A stretch of 42,380 nucleotides of DNA, taken from IMG/VR virus record IMGVR_UViG_3300024327_000016, positions 1 through 42,380 of that record; one strand, written 5' to 3'. The position numbers were made by a program, and so were the translations under genes. The notes beneath the pieces are model-generated. The model did not search any database. It was not told where the DNA came from and saw only the letters and a list, made by a program, of their open reading frames with translations. This stretch comes from a virus. Shown one piece after another: positions 24,429 through 31,271 of this stretch; within the stretch, counting starts at the first letter, position 1, and the number at the start of each line of letters is the position of its first letter.

Positions 24429-24569
24429 CTATTTGAACGCTACATCAATCCATACATCCTCATAGTCATAACCTTTGTCTCTATATTCCATTAATATTTC
24501 ATCGGCTGTATCTCTGTCTACGGGGTGTTTTGTAACTTCAGTTCCACCTATCCATACTGTATATTTCAT
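24429..24569 (-). CDS. small early protein (YxVWxGG type), 46 aa
   Basis: MKYTVWIGGTEVTKHPVD, then a helix and GYDYEDVWID. It parallels the 46-aa gene at 24929 (YIVWVGGSVIGEYES ... GYEDTRIE), so the two look like paralogs. Followed by its neighbour's AAAGGAG. Confidence 0.6.
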   Translation of the reverse strand: MKYTVWIGGTEVTKHPVDRDTADEILMEYRDKGYDYEDVWIDVAFK

Positions 24570-24580
24570 ATTATTTTCCT

Positions 24581-24754
24581 TTAATATTCAAATGTATCTA
24601 ATGGTTGGTTGGCAGCACCATCGAGGTTAGCGTAGAAATCTTCTTCGCTCTCCCAAACAGTAACTAAACCCTCACCAATAATCAATACTCGTGAGTTATC
24701 ATCTACTTGTATTAAGTAGTTACCTCCGCCCGTTTCAATTCGTTTAGTGTTCAT
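24581..24754 (-). CDS. small early protein, 57 aa
   Basis: MNTKRIETGGGNYLIQVDDN followed by beta-rich sequence (RVLIIGEGLVTVWES). Start overlaps the upstream stop (ATGA). No family recognised. Confidence 0.6.
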   Translation of the reverse strand: MNTKRIETGGGNYLIQVDDNSRVLIIGEGLVTVWESEEDFYANLDGAANQPLDTFEY

Positions 24755-24927
24755 AATGTAACTTCTTCAATCCTATTGTAAAAACTCTCAATTTCTTTAT
24801 CTTCTGAGCCACCATCGTTAATTTCATCAATCATTAACTCATAAGCATCATTGATAGCTTCTTCCAAGTGTGGGTATTTACTGATAGCTTCAAAAGAATC
24901 AGACCTAACTTTTTGTAGATCATTCAT
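24751..24927 (-). CDS. small acidic helical protein, 58 aa
   Basis: MNDLQKVRSDSFEAISKYPH and an acidic tail. Start context AAAGGAGAAATAATATG. No family recognised. Confidence 0.6.
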   Translation of the reverse strand: MNDLQKVRSDSFEAISKYPHLEEAINDAYELMIDEINDGGSEDKEIESFYNRIEEVTL

Positions 24928-24928
24928 A

Positions 24929-25069
24929 TTATTTCTCCTTTAGTTCTATCCTTGTATCCTCATACCCATCAAGTATCCAATCATCAGCCACCTCTTGTGC
25001 TTCGTTTAATGATTCATACTCTCCTATTACTGAGCCACCTACCCACACTATATAGTTATATTCATTCAT
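24929..25069 (-). CDS. small early protein (YxVWxGG type), 46 aa
   Basis: MNEYNYIVWVGGSVIGEYES, then NEAQEVADDWILDGYED. Paralogous to the gene at 24429 and to the wider strand-strand-helix set in this block. SD AAAGGAG. Confidence 0.6.
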   Translation of the reverse strand: MNEYNYIVWVGGSVIGEYESLNEAQEVADDWILDGYEDTRIELKEK

Positions 25070-25099
25070 CTTCGTTCTCCTTTCTTTTAATTACTTTCA

Positions 25100-25345
25100 T
25101 TAGATTAATACCTCCCAGTCAAGTTCATCACCATCTTCATCTAACTCGGTTATATACTGCCGCTCAGGTGAGCTATAATCACATTCACCTGCAGCTGAAG
25201 ATTGGTAAGATTTCCAGTCTTCACCTTTGTTGTGTATTACATGAAGTACATCATATTTAATGTACCAACTCGTTACATTTCTCAGGTCAAAGTCAATCTC
25301 AAACCAAGTGGGTGCTACATATAGTGCTTCTACTTTATATTTCAT
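25100..25345 (-). CDS. hypothetical acidic protein, 81 aa
   Basis: MKYKVEALYVAPTWFEIDFD and an acidic C-terminus (LDEDGDELDWEVLI). ATG at 25345 lies inside the upstream gene's last codons; an in-frame TTG two codons earlier is less likely. Another strand-rich small protein; no function known. Confidence 0.6.
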   Translation of the reverse strand: MKYKVEALYVAPTWFEIDFDLRNVTSWYIKYDVLHVIHNKGEDWKSYQSSAAGECDYSSPERQYITELDEDGDELDWEVLI

Positions 25346-25517
25346 GCTCAATTTCCTCTACTGTATATATCTCGCTTCCACCGTGAGTAGCTCGACAAGA
25401 CCAAGTATCTTCGTATGCTTGACGCAACGCTATTTCCTTAGCTTGGTCTTCATCTGAGGCTTCTATTTCTGTCCTGTAAACATTGCTTACATCTACTTCT
25501 ACTGTATATATATTCAT
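25335..25517 (-). CDS. small beta-beta-alpha protein, 60 aa
   Basis: MNIYTVEVDVSNVYRTEIEA then SDEDQAKEIALRQAYED: same strand-strand-helix plan with the EAxxxDxA element as the genes at 25810 and 26202. Start overlaps the upstream stop. Confidence 0.6.
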   Translation of the reverse strand: MNIYTVEVDVSNVYRTEIEASDEDQAKEIALRQAYEDTWSCRATHGGSEIYTVEEIEHEI

Positions 25518-25726
25518 ACTTCCTCCTTTTCATTGCTGTAATGTCTATTTAGACAAACAAAGTTATCTTCATAATGCTTGATTACAGAGTTGTAAAGCAC
25601 ATATGCAGCAGTAGTTGCTGGTAGGCGTTCTTCTTCTGGCATAGCTCTAATTACCATATCTACATATTGCATTGCTTCTTCTACTGTGTCTCTTGTGGCG
25701 AACAAACCGCTTCTTTCTAGTTTCAT
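25514..25726 (-). CDS. hypothetical protein, 70 aa
   Basis: MKLERSGLFATRDTVEEAMQ; helical, with two Tyr-rich stretches. ATG at 25726 is preferred to an upstream in-frame start because of the context AAAGGAGTAATAACATG. It is the first gene after a class I promoter at 25751-25792. Confidence 0.65.
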   Translation of the reverse strand: MKLERSGLFATRDTVEEAMQYVDMVIRAMPEEERLPATTAAYVLYNSVIKHYEDNFVCLNRHYSNEKEEV

Positions 25727-25750
25727 GTTATTACTCCTTTGTTTCAATTG

Positions 25751-25792
25751 AATTCACATAATGGACACAACGAGGAACGAGGCCGTGTACAT
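25751..25792 (-). promoter_or_regulatory. class I hairpin promoter, copy 1
   Basis: The - strand reads TTGTGTCCATTATGTGAATT (25751-25770). Just upstream, ATGTACAC (25785-25792) pairs with GTGTCCAT (25761-25768), one mismatch. The spacer is CGGCCTCGTTCCTCGTT-like and has no clear inner stem here. It lies between two - strand genes, about 30 bases before the next ATG. Shares its core with copies at 31211 and 32768. Confidence 0.65.
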
Positions 25793-25809
25793 ATGGAATT
25801 AATTGTTGT

Positions 25810-26043
25810 TTAGTTTACGAACGTCATCGCATCAAACTCATCTCTTATGGCGTGATTTGATTCAGTCCAATCCTCTATCTTTGCATTAGCATCTTGAAAG
25901 ACATGCTTTGGCAGGGAATGAATATCAACCTTTGATACCCAGTCCTCTACTAGTTGTTTAGCTTCGTCTAAACTTGATGCTTCTACTCCTACCCAATCAT
26001 GTAATTGGATTTCATATCTAACCTCGTACATCTTCTTCATCAT
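25810..26043 (-). CDS. small beta-beta-alpha protein, 77 aa
   Basis: MYEVRYEIQLHDWVGVEASS then LDEAKQLVEDWV: the strand-strand-helix plan of the paralog set, with a C-terminal extension. SD GGAGAG before ATGATG. It ends just before a class I promoter. Confidence 0.6.
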   Translation of the reverse strand: MMKKMYEVRYEIQLHDWVGVEASSLDEAKQLVEDWVSKVDIHSLPKHVFQDANAKIEDWTESNHAIRDEFDAMTFVN

Positions 26044-26209
26044 TTCTCTCCTTCATTATTAAATACGCCATGCTTCCTCCGATGTCTCTTTGGCTACATT
26101 CTATTTCAAATGCATCATCGTAGTCTTCGCAGGCATTAGCTACATCTCTTAGGTCACTTGCATCTAAGAAGTCCCTTGCTAGGCTTATTAACTCTTGTTG
26201 ATTAGTCAT
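26018..26209 (-). CDS. hypothetical protein, 63 aa
   Basis: MTNQQELISLARDFLDASDL; acidic, helical. It overlaps both neighbours. SD GGAGATG a few bases before ATG. No family recognised. Confidence 0.6.
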   Translation of the reverse strand: MTNQQELISLARDFLDASDLRDVANACEDYDDAFEIECSQRDIGGSMAYLIMKERNDEEDVRG

Positions 26210-26378
26210 CTATCATCTCCACATAATCTCCAATTGCAATAACCTCAGTTTCCTTTAGGTATTTACTTGGATCTTGTTGGTATTGTTGTTGGGCTCTTCC
26301 TACTGCTTCAGATTCAGTTTCTGCTTCAACATAAATCATGATGCTGCTAAAGTCTACCGCTACTCCATATTCTTTCAT
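26202..26378 (-). CDS. small beta-beta-alpha protein, 58 aa
   Basis: MKEYGVAVDFSSIMIYVEAE then TESEAVGRAQQQY: clear member of the strand-strand-helix paralog set. SD GGAGGAAAC before ATG. Confidence 0.6.
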   Translation of the reverse strand: MKEYGVAVDFSSIMIYVEAETESEAVGRAQQQYQQDPSKYLKETEVIAIGDYVEMIDD

Positions 26379-26674
26379 GTTTCCTCCTTTAGTTTTAAGT
26401 ACATAATCCTTGAGTCTTTTGTTGCTGACTTAGCTTCAATCAACCCTAAAGCCTTCATGTTTACTATTCCTCGCTTGATTGTAGATAACGATTGATATCT
26501 AAACATAGGATGTTCAACTATCTCACTAACATATGCCTTATCTCCTCTCCAGCCAATGTAGGCTAAGATTTGGAATTCAGTTCCAGTTAAGTTTCTAGTT
26601 TGACTATTCCCTTCTTGTGAAGCTTTAAGAAGTGTCATATACCTCCAAGCTATCTTTGCATTATCTTCATTCAT
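26375..26674 (-). CDS. winged-helix (MarR-like) regulator, 99 aa
   Basis: TGTEFQILAYIGWRGDKAYV, then SLSTIKRGIVNMKALGLIEA as recognition helix and wing entry, then SRIMYLKL: the order of a MarR-type winged helix. Likely a small transcription factor for phage or host genes. Start context GGAGAAATAACATG. Confidence 0.65.
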   Translation of the reverse strand: MNEDNAKIAWRYMTLLKASQEGNSQTRNLTGTEFQILAYIGWRGDKAYVSEIVEHPMFRYQSLSTIKRGIVNMKALGLIEAKSATKDSRIMYLKLKEET

Positions 26675-26675
26675 G

Positions 26676-26834
26676 TTATTTCTCCTGTAGTACCTTTATT
26701 ATTAATGATATCTCATGCTTTTCATCACTTCCAAGCCTGTCTGACCAACTTAGTAATGATGTAAGCTTTCTTATCGCTATATCCTTATTGATATTGATTC
26801 TCATTGCTGAGAGATGTTGATGTTTATCTTTCAT
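26676..26834 (-). CDS. small basic helical protein, 52 aa
   Basis: MKDKHQHLSAMRININKDIA; resembles a ribbon or helix pair typical of small phage DNA-binding proteins, but I cannot place it. SD AAGGAA. Overlaps the membrane-protein ORF upstream by 11 bp. Confidence 0.55.
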   Translation of the reverse strand: MKDKHQHLSAMRININKDIAIRKLTSLLSWSDRLGSDEKHEISLIIKVLQEK

Positions 26835-26931
26835 CGTTTATTTCCTTATTGTTGTATTCAATAATGTGTACTAATTGATATGCCATCCAAAGAACAGCAA
26901 TTCCTGCTATTAGCTCTACTATATCCATCAT
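26824..26931 (-). CDS. 35-aa single-pass membrane protein
   Basis: MMDIVELIAGIAVLWMAYQL gives one membrane span with a short charged tail. SD GGAGGAG directly before ATGATG. Too short for most gene finders, but SD, hydrophobicity and packing support it. Confidence 0.55.
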   Translation of the reverse strand: MMDIVELIAGIAVLWMAYQLVHIIEYNNKEINDER

Positions 26932-27005
26932 AACTCCTCCAACATCTTCTTAGCTTCTCGAACAGCTTCATTATGAGCCTTTCTGGCTTCTACCTTTCTT
27001 TCTAC
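26928..27005 (-). other. in-frame open continuation after a TAA stop (25 codons)
   Basis: Directly after the TAA of the 74-aa gene, the same frame stays open and reads VERKVEARKAHNEAVREAKK and MLEEL before TGA. The peptide is a textbook charged helix, and there is no start codon. It could be a decayed C-terminus of the upstream protein, a readthrough extension, or chance. Confidence 0.4.
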
Positions 27006-27230
27006 TTATTCCCAGTAGCCCTCCTTTGATTGAAAGTCTATGATTGCTTGTGCTTCGTCTGGAAACGCCTTGACTAATCGTCTTTGGTTTCCAGAATCGG
27101 CATGTGAAATACAGTCAGCTAGTTTAGCCATAAAACCTTCTAACCTCCTATATTGCCAATCCCATACAAACTGCTCACTTCTAGTTACTTCTGTCTTGCC
27201 ATATGGCATCATATGCACTAATTTATTCAT
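27006..27230 (-). CDS. small phage protein with ADxxN...FP motif, 74 aa
   Basis: DWQYRRLEGFMAKLADCISH, then ADSGNQRRLVKAFPDEAQAI. The AD..N..+L..AFP.E pattern occurs in many small phage early proteins of unknown role. Its stop is followed by an open in-frame helix (26928-27005). Confidence 0.65.
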   Translation of the reverse strand: MNKLVHMMPYGKTEVTRSEQFVWDWQYRRLEGFMAKLADCISHADSGNQRRLVKAFPDEAQAIIDFQSKEGYWE

Positions 27231-27549
27231 GATATTCCCTTCCTGTTATTGTTAATGTTGAGCAGTCAATGACATATGTGCCATTGTTGCCGTTGTTGTA
27301 GTCCATCTGACCTACAATTCCTACACCCAAGGACAAATTGCCCTCAATTTCATTGTTAATTACCCCAATCAACCTTGCCTTGGCGTATTCTGCATCTCCC
27401 ATTCTGCCTTCCATTACTTTTCTAGTTTTCTTAAGGTAACCTTCAACTGAATCAGGTGATCCATTCCAATGTAAATAAATACCAACCGCACATTCACTGA
27501 ATTTCTGTGTTGGTAGCTCTCTTAAACATAATACGGCTCTGTTTCCCAT
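27223..27549 (-). CDS. conserved phage protein (NRAV...YLHWNG type), 108 aa
   Basis: MGNRAVLCLRELP and CAVGIYLHWNGSPDSVEGYL match a family widespread in phages whose function I do not know. ATG at 27549 is chosen for AAGGAGAAATAACATG. Acts presumably in early takeover, by position only. Confidence 0.7.
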   Translation of the reverse strand: MGNRAVLCLRELPTQKFSECAVGIYLHWNGSPDSVEGYLKKTRKVMEGRMGDAEYAKARLIGVINNEIEGNLSLGVGIVGQMDYNNGNNGTYVIDCSTLTITGREYHE

Positions 27550-27566
27550 GTTATTTCTCCTTATTG

Positions 27567-27968
27567 TTATAGTTCTGCTGTGAAGTAGCAATCGCGTTCT
27601 GGATTATCTTCAAAGAACTTCTGAATCTTTCTGCCTAAACTAAGTCTTGCATACCATTCAAGTTGTCTTCTAATAGCGTCTGCGTTAATGACTTCATCAT
27701 GCTTCTCTTTCCAGTATTTGATGATCATGTCATCGTTATAACCTCTGGTTTGCTTAAAGAATTGGTCTAGTCTTTCTTTCCAGTTTCCAAGCTCTTTGAG
27801 GCACTCTTTAATGCCTTCTTTCACATCTTCATCTTTACAGTCACTTGGTATGTGATACTCAATATAATTTGGTTCTGCTTCGGCAGCTCCAAAGAATTCC
27901 GCATCACTACTGTTCTGTACTCCAAACCAGAACTTGCCTTCGATGTCTCCTTGATAATATCTACCCAT
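27567..27968 (-). CDS. conserved phage protein (GRYYxGDIxGKFWFGVQ type), 133 aa
   Basis: MGRYYQGDIEGKFWFGVQNS is the signature start of a phage protein family seen in many unrelated phages, without known function. The rest is helical and charged. ATG at 27968 follows AAAAGGAG. Confidence 0.72.
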   Translation of the reverse strand: MGRYYQGDIEGKFWFGVQNSSDAEFFGAAEAEPNYIEYHIPSDCKDEDVKEGIKECLKELGNWKERLDQFFKQTRGYNDDMIIKYWKEKHDEVINADAIRRQLEWYARLSLGRKIQKFFEDNPERDCYFTAEL

Positions 27969-27969
27969 G

Positions 27970-28167
27970 TTATTTCTCCTTTTCTTGATTAACATACTCG
28001 TCCAATTGGTCGAATACTGATTGTTTAGAGCCTTTGTAACCGAACTCTTTCTTTACTTGGGCATAAACGCTTTGTTTAGAATGTTTCATACCCAATACCT
28101 CCATCCCTAGTGCTGCACGTAGCGCAATAAGCCTGAATAAGCTTGTATTTGTTGTTAGTGTTCCCAT
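27970..28167 (-). CDS. small phage protein with SKQSVY/SKQSVF repeat, 65 aa
   Basis: Contains HSKQSVYAQVKKEFGYKGSK followed by QSVFDQLDEYV: a short repeat (SKQSVY...SKQSVF). GSKQSVFD also occurs at residues 11-18 of the 1063-aa polymerase-like protein, with different codons. Start context AAGGAGTAATAACATG. Confidence 0.65.
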   Translation of the reverse strand: MGTLTTNTSLFRLIALRAALGMEVLGMKHSKQSVYAQVKKEFGYKGSKQSVFDQLDEYVNQEKEK

Positions 28168-28178
28168 GTTATTACTCC

Positions 28179-28553
28179 TTAGAAGTAGTTATGCTTTTTA
28201 CAATGTTTCATATAAGCTCCGTACTCTGCTTGAATATCATCATATGTAATCCCATGATGTGCCAAAGCGTCAACTACGTCATCAATCTGCATAGATATCT
28301 GTGATTCATAGTTAGCAAGTTCTCGCCAAATGATAGCTTCTTTACTATTATTTGATAAGTCTTGTTCAACAGACTTTTTGATGCTTTCATCAACATCTTC
28401 TATAAATTGAGTTGCATTCTTTTCAGGCAACACTAGGCCGCCTCCCATTGACATGTATTTGACATCTTTCTTCTGTTGCCTTTCAAGTTGCTCTTTACTA
28501 AAGGCGAAGAAGCCTTGGTGTTTATTAAGGATTTCATCTATATTTGCTCTCAT
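28179..28553 (-). CDS. conserved phage protein (FFAFSKEQ type), 124 aa
   Basis: NKHQGFFAFSKEQLERQ and YMSMGGGLVLPEKNATQF match a widespread small phage family. The C-terminal half (DDVVDALAHHGITYDDIQ) is helical. Function unknown. Start context AAAGGAGAAATAACATG. Confidence 0.7.
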   Translation of the reverse strand: MRANIDEILNKHQGFFAFSKEQLERQQKKDVKYMSMGGGLVLPEKNATQFIEDVDESIKKSVEQDLSNNSKEAIIWRELANYESQISMQIDDVVDALAHHGITYDDIQAEYGAYMKHCKKHNYF

Positions 28554-28571
28554 GTTATTTCTCCTTTATTG

Positions 28572-28913
28572 TTATAAACCTTCATTGTCTCTTTCTCTGA
28601 GTTCAGTTTCCTTTTCAGAGAACTCTTTGTCTTCAGGTGTTGGTTTGTAATCACCTAAATTAAACTCCATCTTAGCTTCCTTTGAAATGTCTCCAATGTT
28701 GTCTCCCATGGAGTCCCATAAAAAGTCAATAAGATTAAGGGTAATGAAGTTATGAACATCTAAAATAGCATCTTCATCTTCCATTAGTTCTTGATCTAAC
28801 CTCATGTGTTCATCTATATATCCTTTAAGAGCTCTAGGCATTACAGATTGAAACTTTCCGTATGTATTGTCTAGTTGATTTTGTAGCTGATTTATTAGTT
28901 CTTTACTTGCCAT
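28572..28913 (-). CDS. hypothetical helical protein, 113 aa
   Basis: MASKELINQLQNQLDNTYGK; acidic middle (ELMEDEDAILDVHNF). No family recognised. Overlaps the upstream gene by 11 bp. Confidence 0.65.
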   Translation of the reverse strand: MASKELINQLQNQLDNTYGKFQSVMPRALKGYIDEHMRLDQELMEDEDAILDVHNFITLNLIDFLWDSMGDNIGDISKEAKMEFNLGDYKPTPEDKEFSEKETELRERDNEGL

Positions 28914-29088
28914 ACATCACCGCCAGTCTTTGATCATTCAGATATCTAGTAGCATCTGAATGAAGGGTTTCGTAGTCTCTTAACTTATAAAGACTATCTA
29001 TTACATCCGTTGGCAGACTATCAAAATGATCTACTTCTGGAAACCTATTAAGTATTTGCTTTTGTTGTTTGCTTAGTGTTCTTGCCAT
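28903..29088 (-). CDS. hypothetical protein, 61 aa
   Basis: MARTLSKQQKQILNRFPEVD; small, mixed charge. SD AGGAGTAAGAG before ATG. Its last part could bind nucleic acid (RYLNDQRLAVMYGK), but this is a guess. Confidence 0.6.
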   Translation of the reverse strand: MARTLSKQQKQILNRFPEVDHFDSLPTDVIDSLYKLRDYETLHSDATRYLNDQRLAVMYGK

Positions 29089-29182
29089 CTCTTACTCCTA
29101 TTTCTATGTAAAGGTAAATTAAGAAAGCCAACCAAATGATTGATCCTCCTATTAATAATAGTGCTATTAACTGTGTTTCCAT
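29048..29182 (-). CDS. 44-aa single-pass membrane protein
   Basis: METQLIALLLIGGSIIWLAF followed by LIYLYIEIG: one long membrane span. ATG shares a base with the upstream stop (TAATG). It runs 41 bp into the next gene in another frame. Supported by coupling and hydrophobicity. Confidence 0.55.
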   Translation of the reverse strand: METQLIALLLIGGSIIWLAFLIYLYIEIGVRDGKNTKQTTKANT

Positions 29183-29439
29183 TAGTACTCTAGTCTTGAG
29201 ACTATTTTGTCAATGGTTTTGTTTACAATGTCGTCTTTGGCATCGTCAAGTTGATCCTCTATTTCATTATAAACAATAGATTCAATCCTGCCTTGATCTG
29301 GCAAATCTAAAGACAGGATAGTTTCATCAATCATCTCTTGAATGATTAACTCTATTGATTTGTTATTAACATTCTCTATCTCACTTTTAAGCTCTTTAAT
29401 AGTTGCTTTTAATTGATCTATTTGGTTATATTCTTCCAT
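29182..29439 (-). CDS. hypothetical coiled-coil protein, 85 aa
   Basis: QLKATIKELKSEIENVNNKS is a clear coiled coil, followed by an acidic helical region. Start context AAAGGAGTAATAACATG. Function unknown. Confidence 0.65.
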   Translation of the reverse strand: MEEYNQIDQLKATIKELKSEIENVNNKSIELIIQEMIDETILSLDLPDQGRIESIVYNEIEDQLDDAKDDIVNKTIDKIVSRLEY

Positions 29440-29454
29440 GTTATTACTCCTTTG

Positions 29455-29652
29455 TTATATTGTTAAAACGAACATGATAAAAGCCCAAACTAGAGCTAAT
29501 ACCGTTAAATAAGAGAGTTTGACGTTTCTATGAGCTGGGTTTAGACCAATTCTGAAACATCTCACACCCCATATGCTTAAAGATAAGATTAATCCAGTTA
29601 GGATTAAAACTATCGTTGAATGAAAAGTTATATATGTGTTTGTAAGATCCAT
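29455..29652 (-). CDS. two-span membrane protein, 65 aa
   Basis: Two hydrophobic segments (TIVLILTGLILSLSIWGV and SYLTVLALVWAFIMFVL) joined by a basic loop. SD AAAGGAG. Possibly an early envelope modifier or superinfection protein; a holin role is possible but the early-region position argues against it. Confidence 0.65.
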   Translation of the reverse strand: MDLTNTYITFHSTIVLILTGLILSLSIWGVRCFRIGLNPAHRNVKLSYLTVLALVWAFIMFVLTI

Positions 29653-29655
29653 TGT

Positions 29656-29829
29656 TTATTTCTCCTTTGTTGTCGATTTACTATCTAACCAGTCTAAGAA
29701 CTTCCATATTGCTTCTTCTGAAGGCTCTAATTGTTGCGCCTGTTGCTCCATTTCATCTTGAGAAGGGCTTATATCCATTTCGATGTTATCCTCTTGCATT
29801 TCGAGATGTTTATCTGAAAAGTAACCCAT
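29656..29829 (-). CDS. acidic Met/Gln-rich protein, 57 aa
   Basis: MGYFSDKHLEMQEDNIEMDI; strongly acidic, ending in an amphipathic WKFLDWL helix. ATG at 29829 follows GGAGAAATAGC. No family recognised. Confidence 0.6.
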   Translation of the reverse strand: MGYFSDKHLEMQEDNIEMDISPSQDEMEQQAQQLEPSEEAIWKFLDWLDSKSTTKEK

Positions 29830-29830
29830 G

Positions 29831-30028
29831 CTATTTCTCCAGTTCTTTAACAATAGTATCCCAAATCCAACATCTGAATTGAGATGGTTTGTATTGGAAC
29901 TCTAAGTTGGTTTCTAACTCCTCTTGGAAGTCCCACATTAGCAACTGCATATCTGCATGATTGTTATGTAACCATTTAGTTACCTTTACTTGTATTGCTA
30001 TTCTTGTTTCTACTTCATGCTTCTTCAT
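29831..30028 (-). CDS. hypothetical protein, 65 aa
   Basis: MKKHEVETRIAIQVKVTKWL, Trp- and Gln-rich later. ATG at 30028 is chosen on SD spacing (GGAG then 7 bases); an ORF reading further upstream lacks an SD. No family recognised. Confidence 0.6.
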   Translation of the reverse strand: MKKHEVETRIAIQVKVTKWLHNNHADMQLLMWDFQEELETNLEFQYKPSQFRCWIWDTIVKELEK

Positions 30029-30230
30029 TTTCATTCTCCTTAATGATGTATTTAGATGCGAAATCCAATACTTTTGATATCGATAAACGATGGTCAAGGT
30101 TTGTGATTTCTATTTCTATACCGTTTTCAATAAATTGACTAAAGTTGTATTCCTCTAGTTTAGATACTGCACATAATTCAAATACTTCTATTGATTCTTC
30201 ATGGTTGTTTGTATGAATTGTTATTAACAT
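30015..30230 (-). CDS. hypothetical protein, 71 aa
   Basis: MLITIHTNNHEESIEVFELC; alternating strand and helix, acidic tail. Start context AAAGGAGTAATAATATG. No family recognised. Confidence 0.65.
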   Translation of the reverse strand: MLITIHTNNHEESIEVFELCAVSKLEEYNFSQFIENGIEIEITNLDHRLSISKVLDFASKYIIKENENEEA

Positions 30231-30289
30231 ATTATTACTCCTTTAATTGGTTTAGCAGTATCCTTAATAGACACTGCTATTGATTGAGA

Positions 30290-30685
30290 TTAGAACGGTT
30301 GATCTATCATGTGTTGTGGAATCTGAGGCTGTTCTTGTTGTGCAGGAGCTTTGTCCAGCATTTGAAGAACACCTTGGTAACCTGCTACAACAACTTCAGT
30401 CACATATTGTGTAATGTTGTCTTTGTTAACGAAGCTACGATGGTTTAATTTACCCTCAATGTATACTTTAGAGCCTTTCTTTAGATACTTAGCAGCAATA
30501 TCAGAAACCTTACCTCTGAACACTACTCTATGTATTTGATTAGACTCTACTTTGTTACCATTCTGGTCTTTGTAAGACTCATCTGTATAGATATTTACAT
30601 TGGTTAATGAACCGCCATCTTGAAATGTTTTAGTTTCTGGATTAGCGCCTAAGTTACCTACAATTGTTACTTTATTGATTGACAT
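30290..30685 (-). CDS. ssb: single-stranded DNA-binding protein (bacterial SSB type), 131 aa
   Basis: Classic SSB OB fold: MSINKVTIVGNLGANPETKT, then HRVVFRGKVSDIAAKYLKKG, then KVYIEGKLNHRS, a Gln/Pro linker and a C-terminal DQPF tip like the DDDIPF tip that recruits host replication proteins. It protects ssDNA during replication. It is the phage's second ssDNA-binding protein. The leader (30686-30869) carries stem-loops and a degenerate class I promoter. SD AGGAG. Confidence 0.93.
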   Translation of the reverse strand: MSINKVTIVGNLGANPETKTFQDGGSLTNVNIYTDESYKDQNGNKVESNQIHRVVFRGKVSDIAAKYLKKGSKVYIEGKLNHRSFVNKDNITQYVTEVVVAGYQGVLQMLDKAPAQQEQPQIPQHMIDQPF

Positions 30686-30696
30686 GATTATGTCTC

Positions 30697-30753
30697 CTAA
30701 TTATTATAGTAATGCACACACTGTCGAGGCTGTCCTCTCTTGGTACACATTAC
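30697..30753 (-). promoter_or_regulatory. degenerate class I hairpin promoter upstream of ssb
   Basis: The - strand reads GTGTGCATTACTATAAT, close to class I GTGTCCATTATGTGAAT. Arms 30743-30753 and 30709-30719 can pair over 11 positions with three G:U wobbles, and an inner GAGG-ACAG-CCTC stem fills the gap, the same two-stem plan as copies 2 and 3. A second hairpin (30767-30782, GAAGC...GCTTC) and ATTGTC/GACAAT (about 30845-30865) lie upstream. Confidence 0.45.
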
Positions 30754-30869
30754 GAGTTATAAAGATGAAGCGAGATTGCTTCGTAATACACACTGGTTTA
30801 GACAATGTATATTAAGAAGAAATTAGGTAGTTTAGGTGGTGTATTGTCTTACCTAGGACAATGTATGGT

Positions 30870-31055
30870 TTAACAAGTACAATTGTTACTGTACTTATGG
30901 AAGTCTTTACCAGCATATTGAAGCTGTTCTTCGACTAATGGCATTATGTCTTTGTTAACATATGTTATGTAATAGTCGTTATTGTTGTTATCAACATCAT
31001 TGATTTCACATTTAAAACACCATGTGTCATCGTTCCAAATAGCAATTGTTTCCAT
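30870..31055 (-). CDS. hypothetical protein, 61 aa
   Basis: METIAIWNDDTWCFKCEIND, Asn/Asp-rich middle, ends NNCTC; four Cys in all. Start context CAGGAGTAATAATATG. First gene after class I copy 2, with a 155-base leader. Confidence 0.65.
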   Translation of the reverse strand: METIAIWNDDTWCFKCEINDVDNNNNDYYITYVNKDIMPLVEEQLQYAGKDFHKYSNNCTC

Positions 31056-31210
31056 ATTATTACTCCTGTTATTAAATAAGTAAGCAGTTTGGGAATGTCT
31101 TTCAATTCAGTCTTGCTTAGGACTATGGAACAGTCTGCGTGCTCTGATAAATCAGTAGCTATGTCATTTGTGTGACAGAGGCAGTTCCCGAACTAGAATT
31201 AACATTAAAG

Positions 31211-31262
31211 ATTCACATAATGGACACAAATGAGTTCGCTCTTTAACTCATGACGTGTACAT
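31211..31262 (-). promoter_or_regulatory. class I hairpin promoter, copy 2
   Basis: The - strand core is TTGTGTCCATTATGTGAAT. The outer arms ATGTACAC (31255-31262) and GTGTCCAT (31220-31227) pair with one mismatch; an inner perfect stem ATGAGTT/AACTCAT (31030s excluded; exactly 31230-31236 and 31245-31251) fills the gap. It follows the stop of the 109-aa gene and precedes the 61-aa gene. The leader downstream (31056-31210) has no gene. Confidence 0.7.
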
Positions 31263-31271
31263 AGGTTGTCA

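Noticed and set aside
29455-29652. Holin assignment for the two-span membrane protein
   Set aside because: It lies among early genes with no endolysin nearby; membrane topology alone is not enough.
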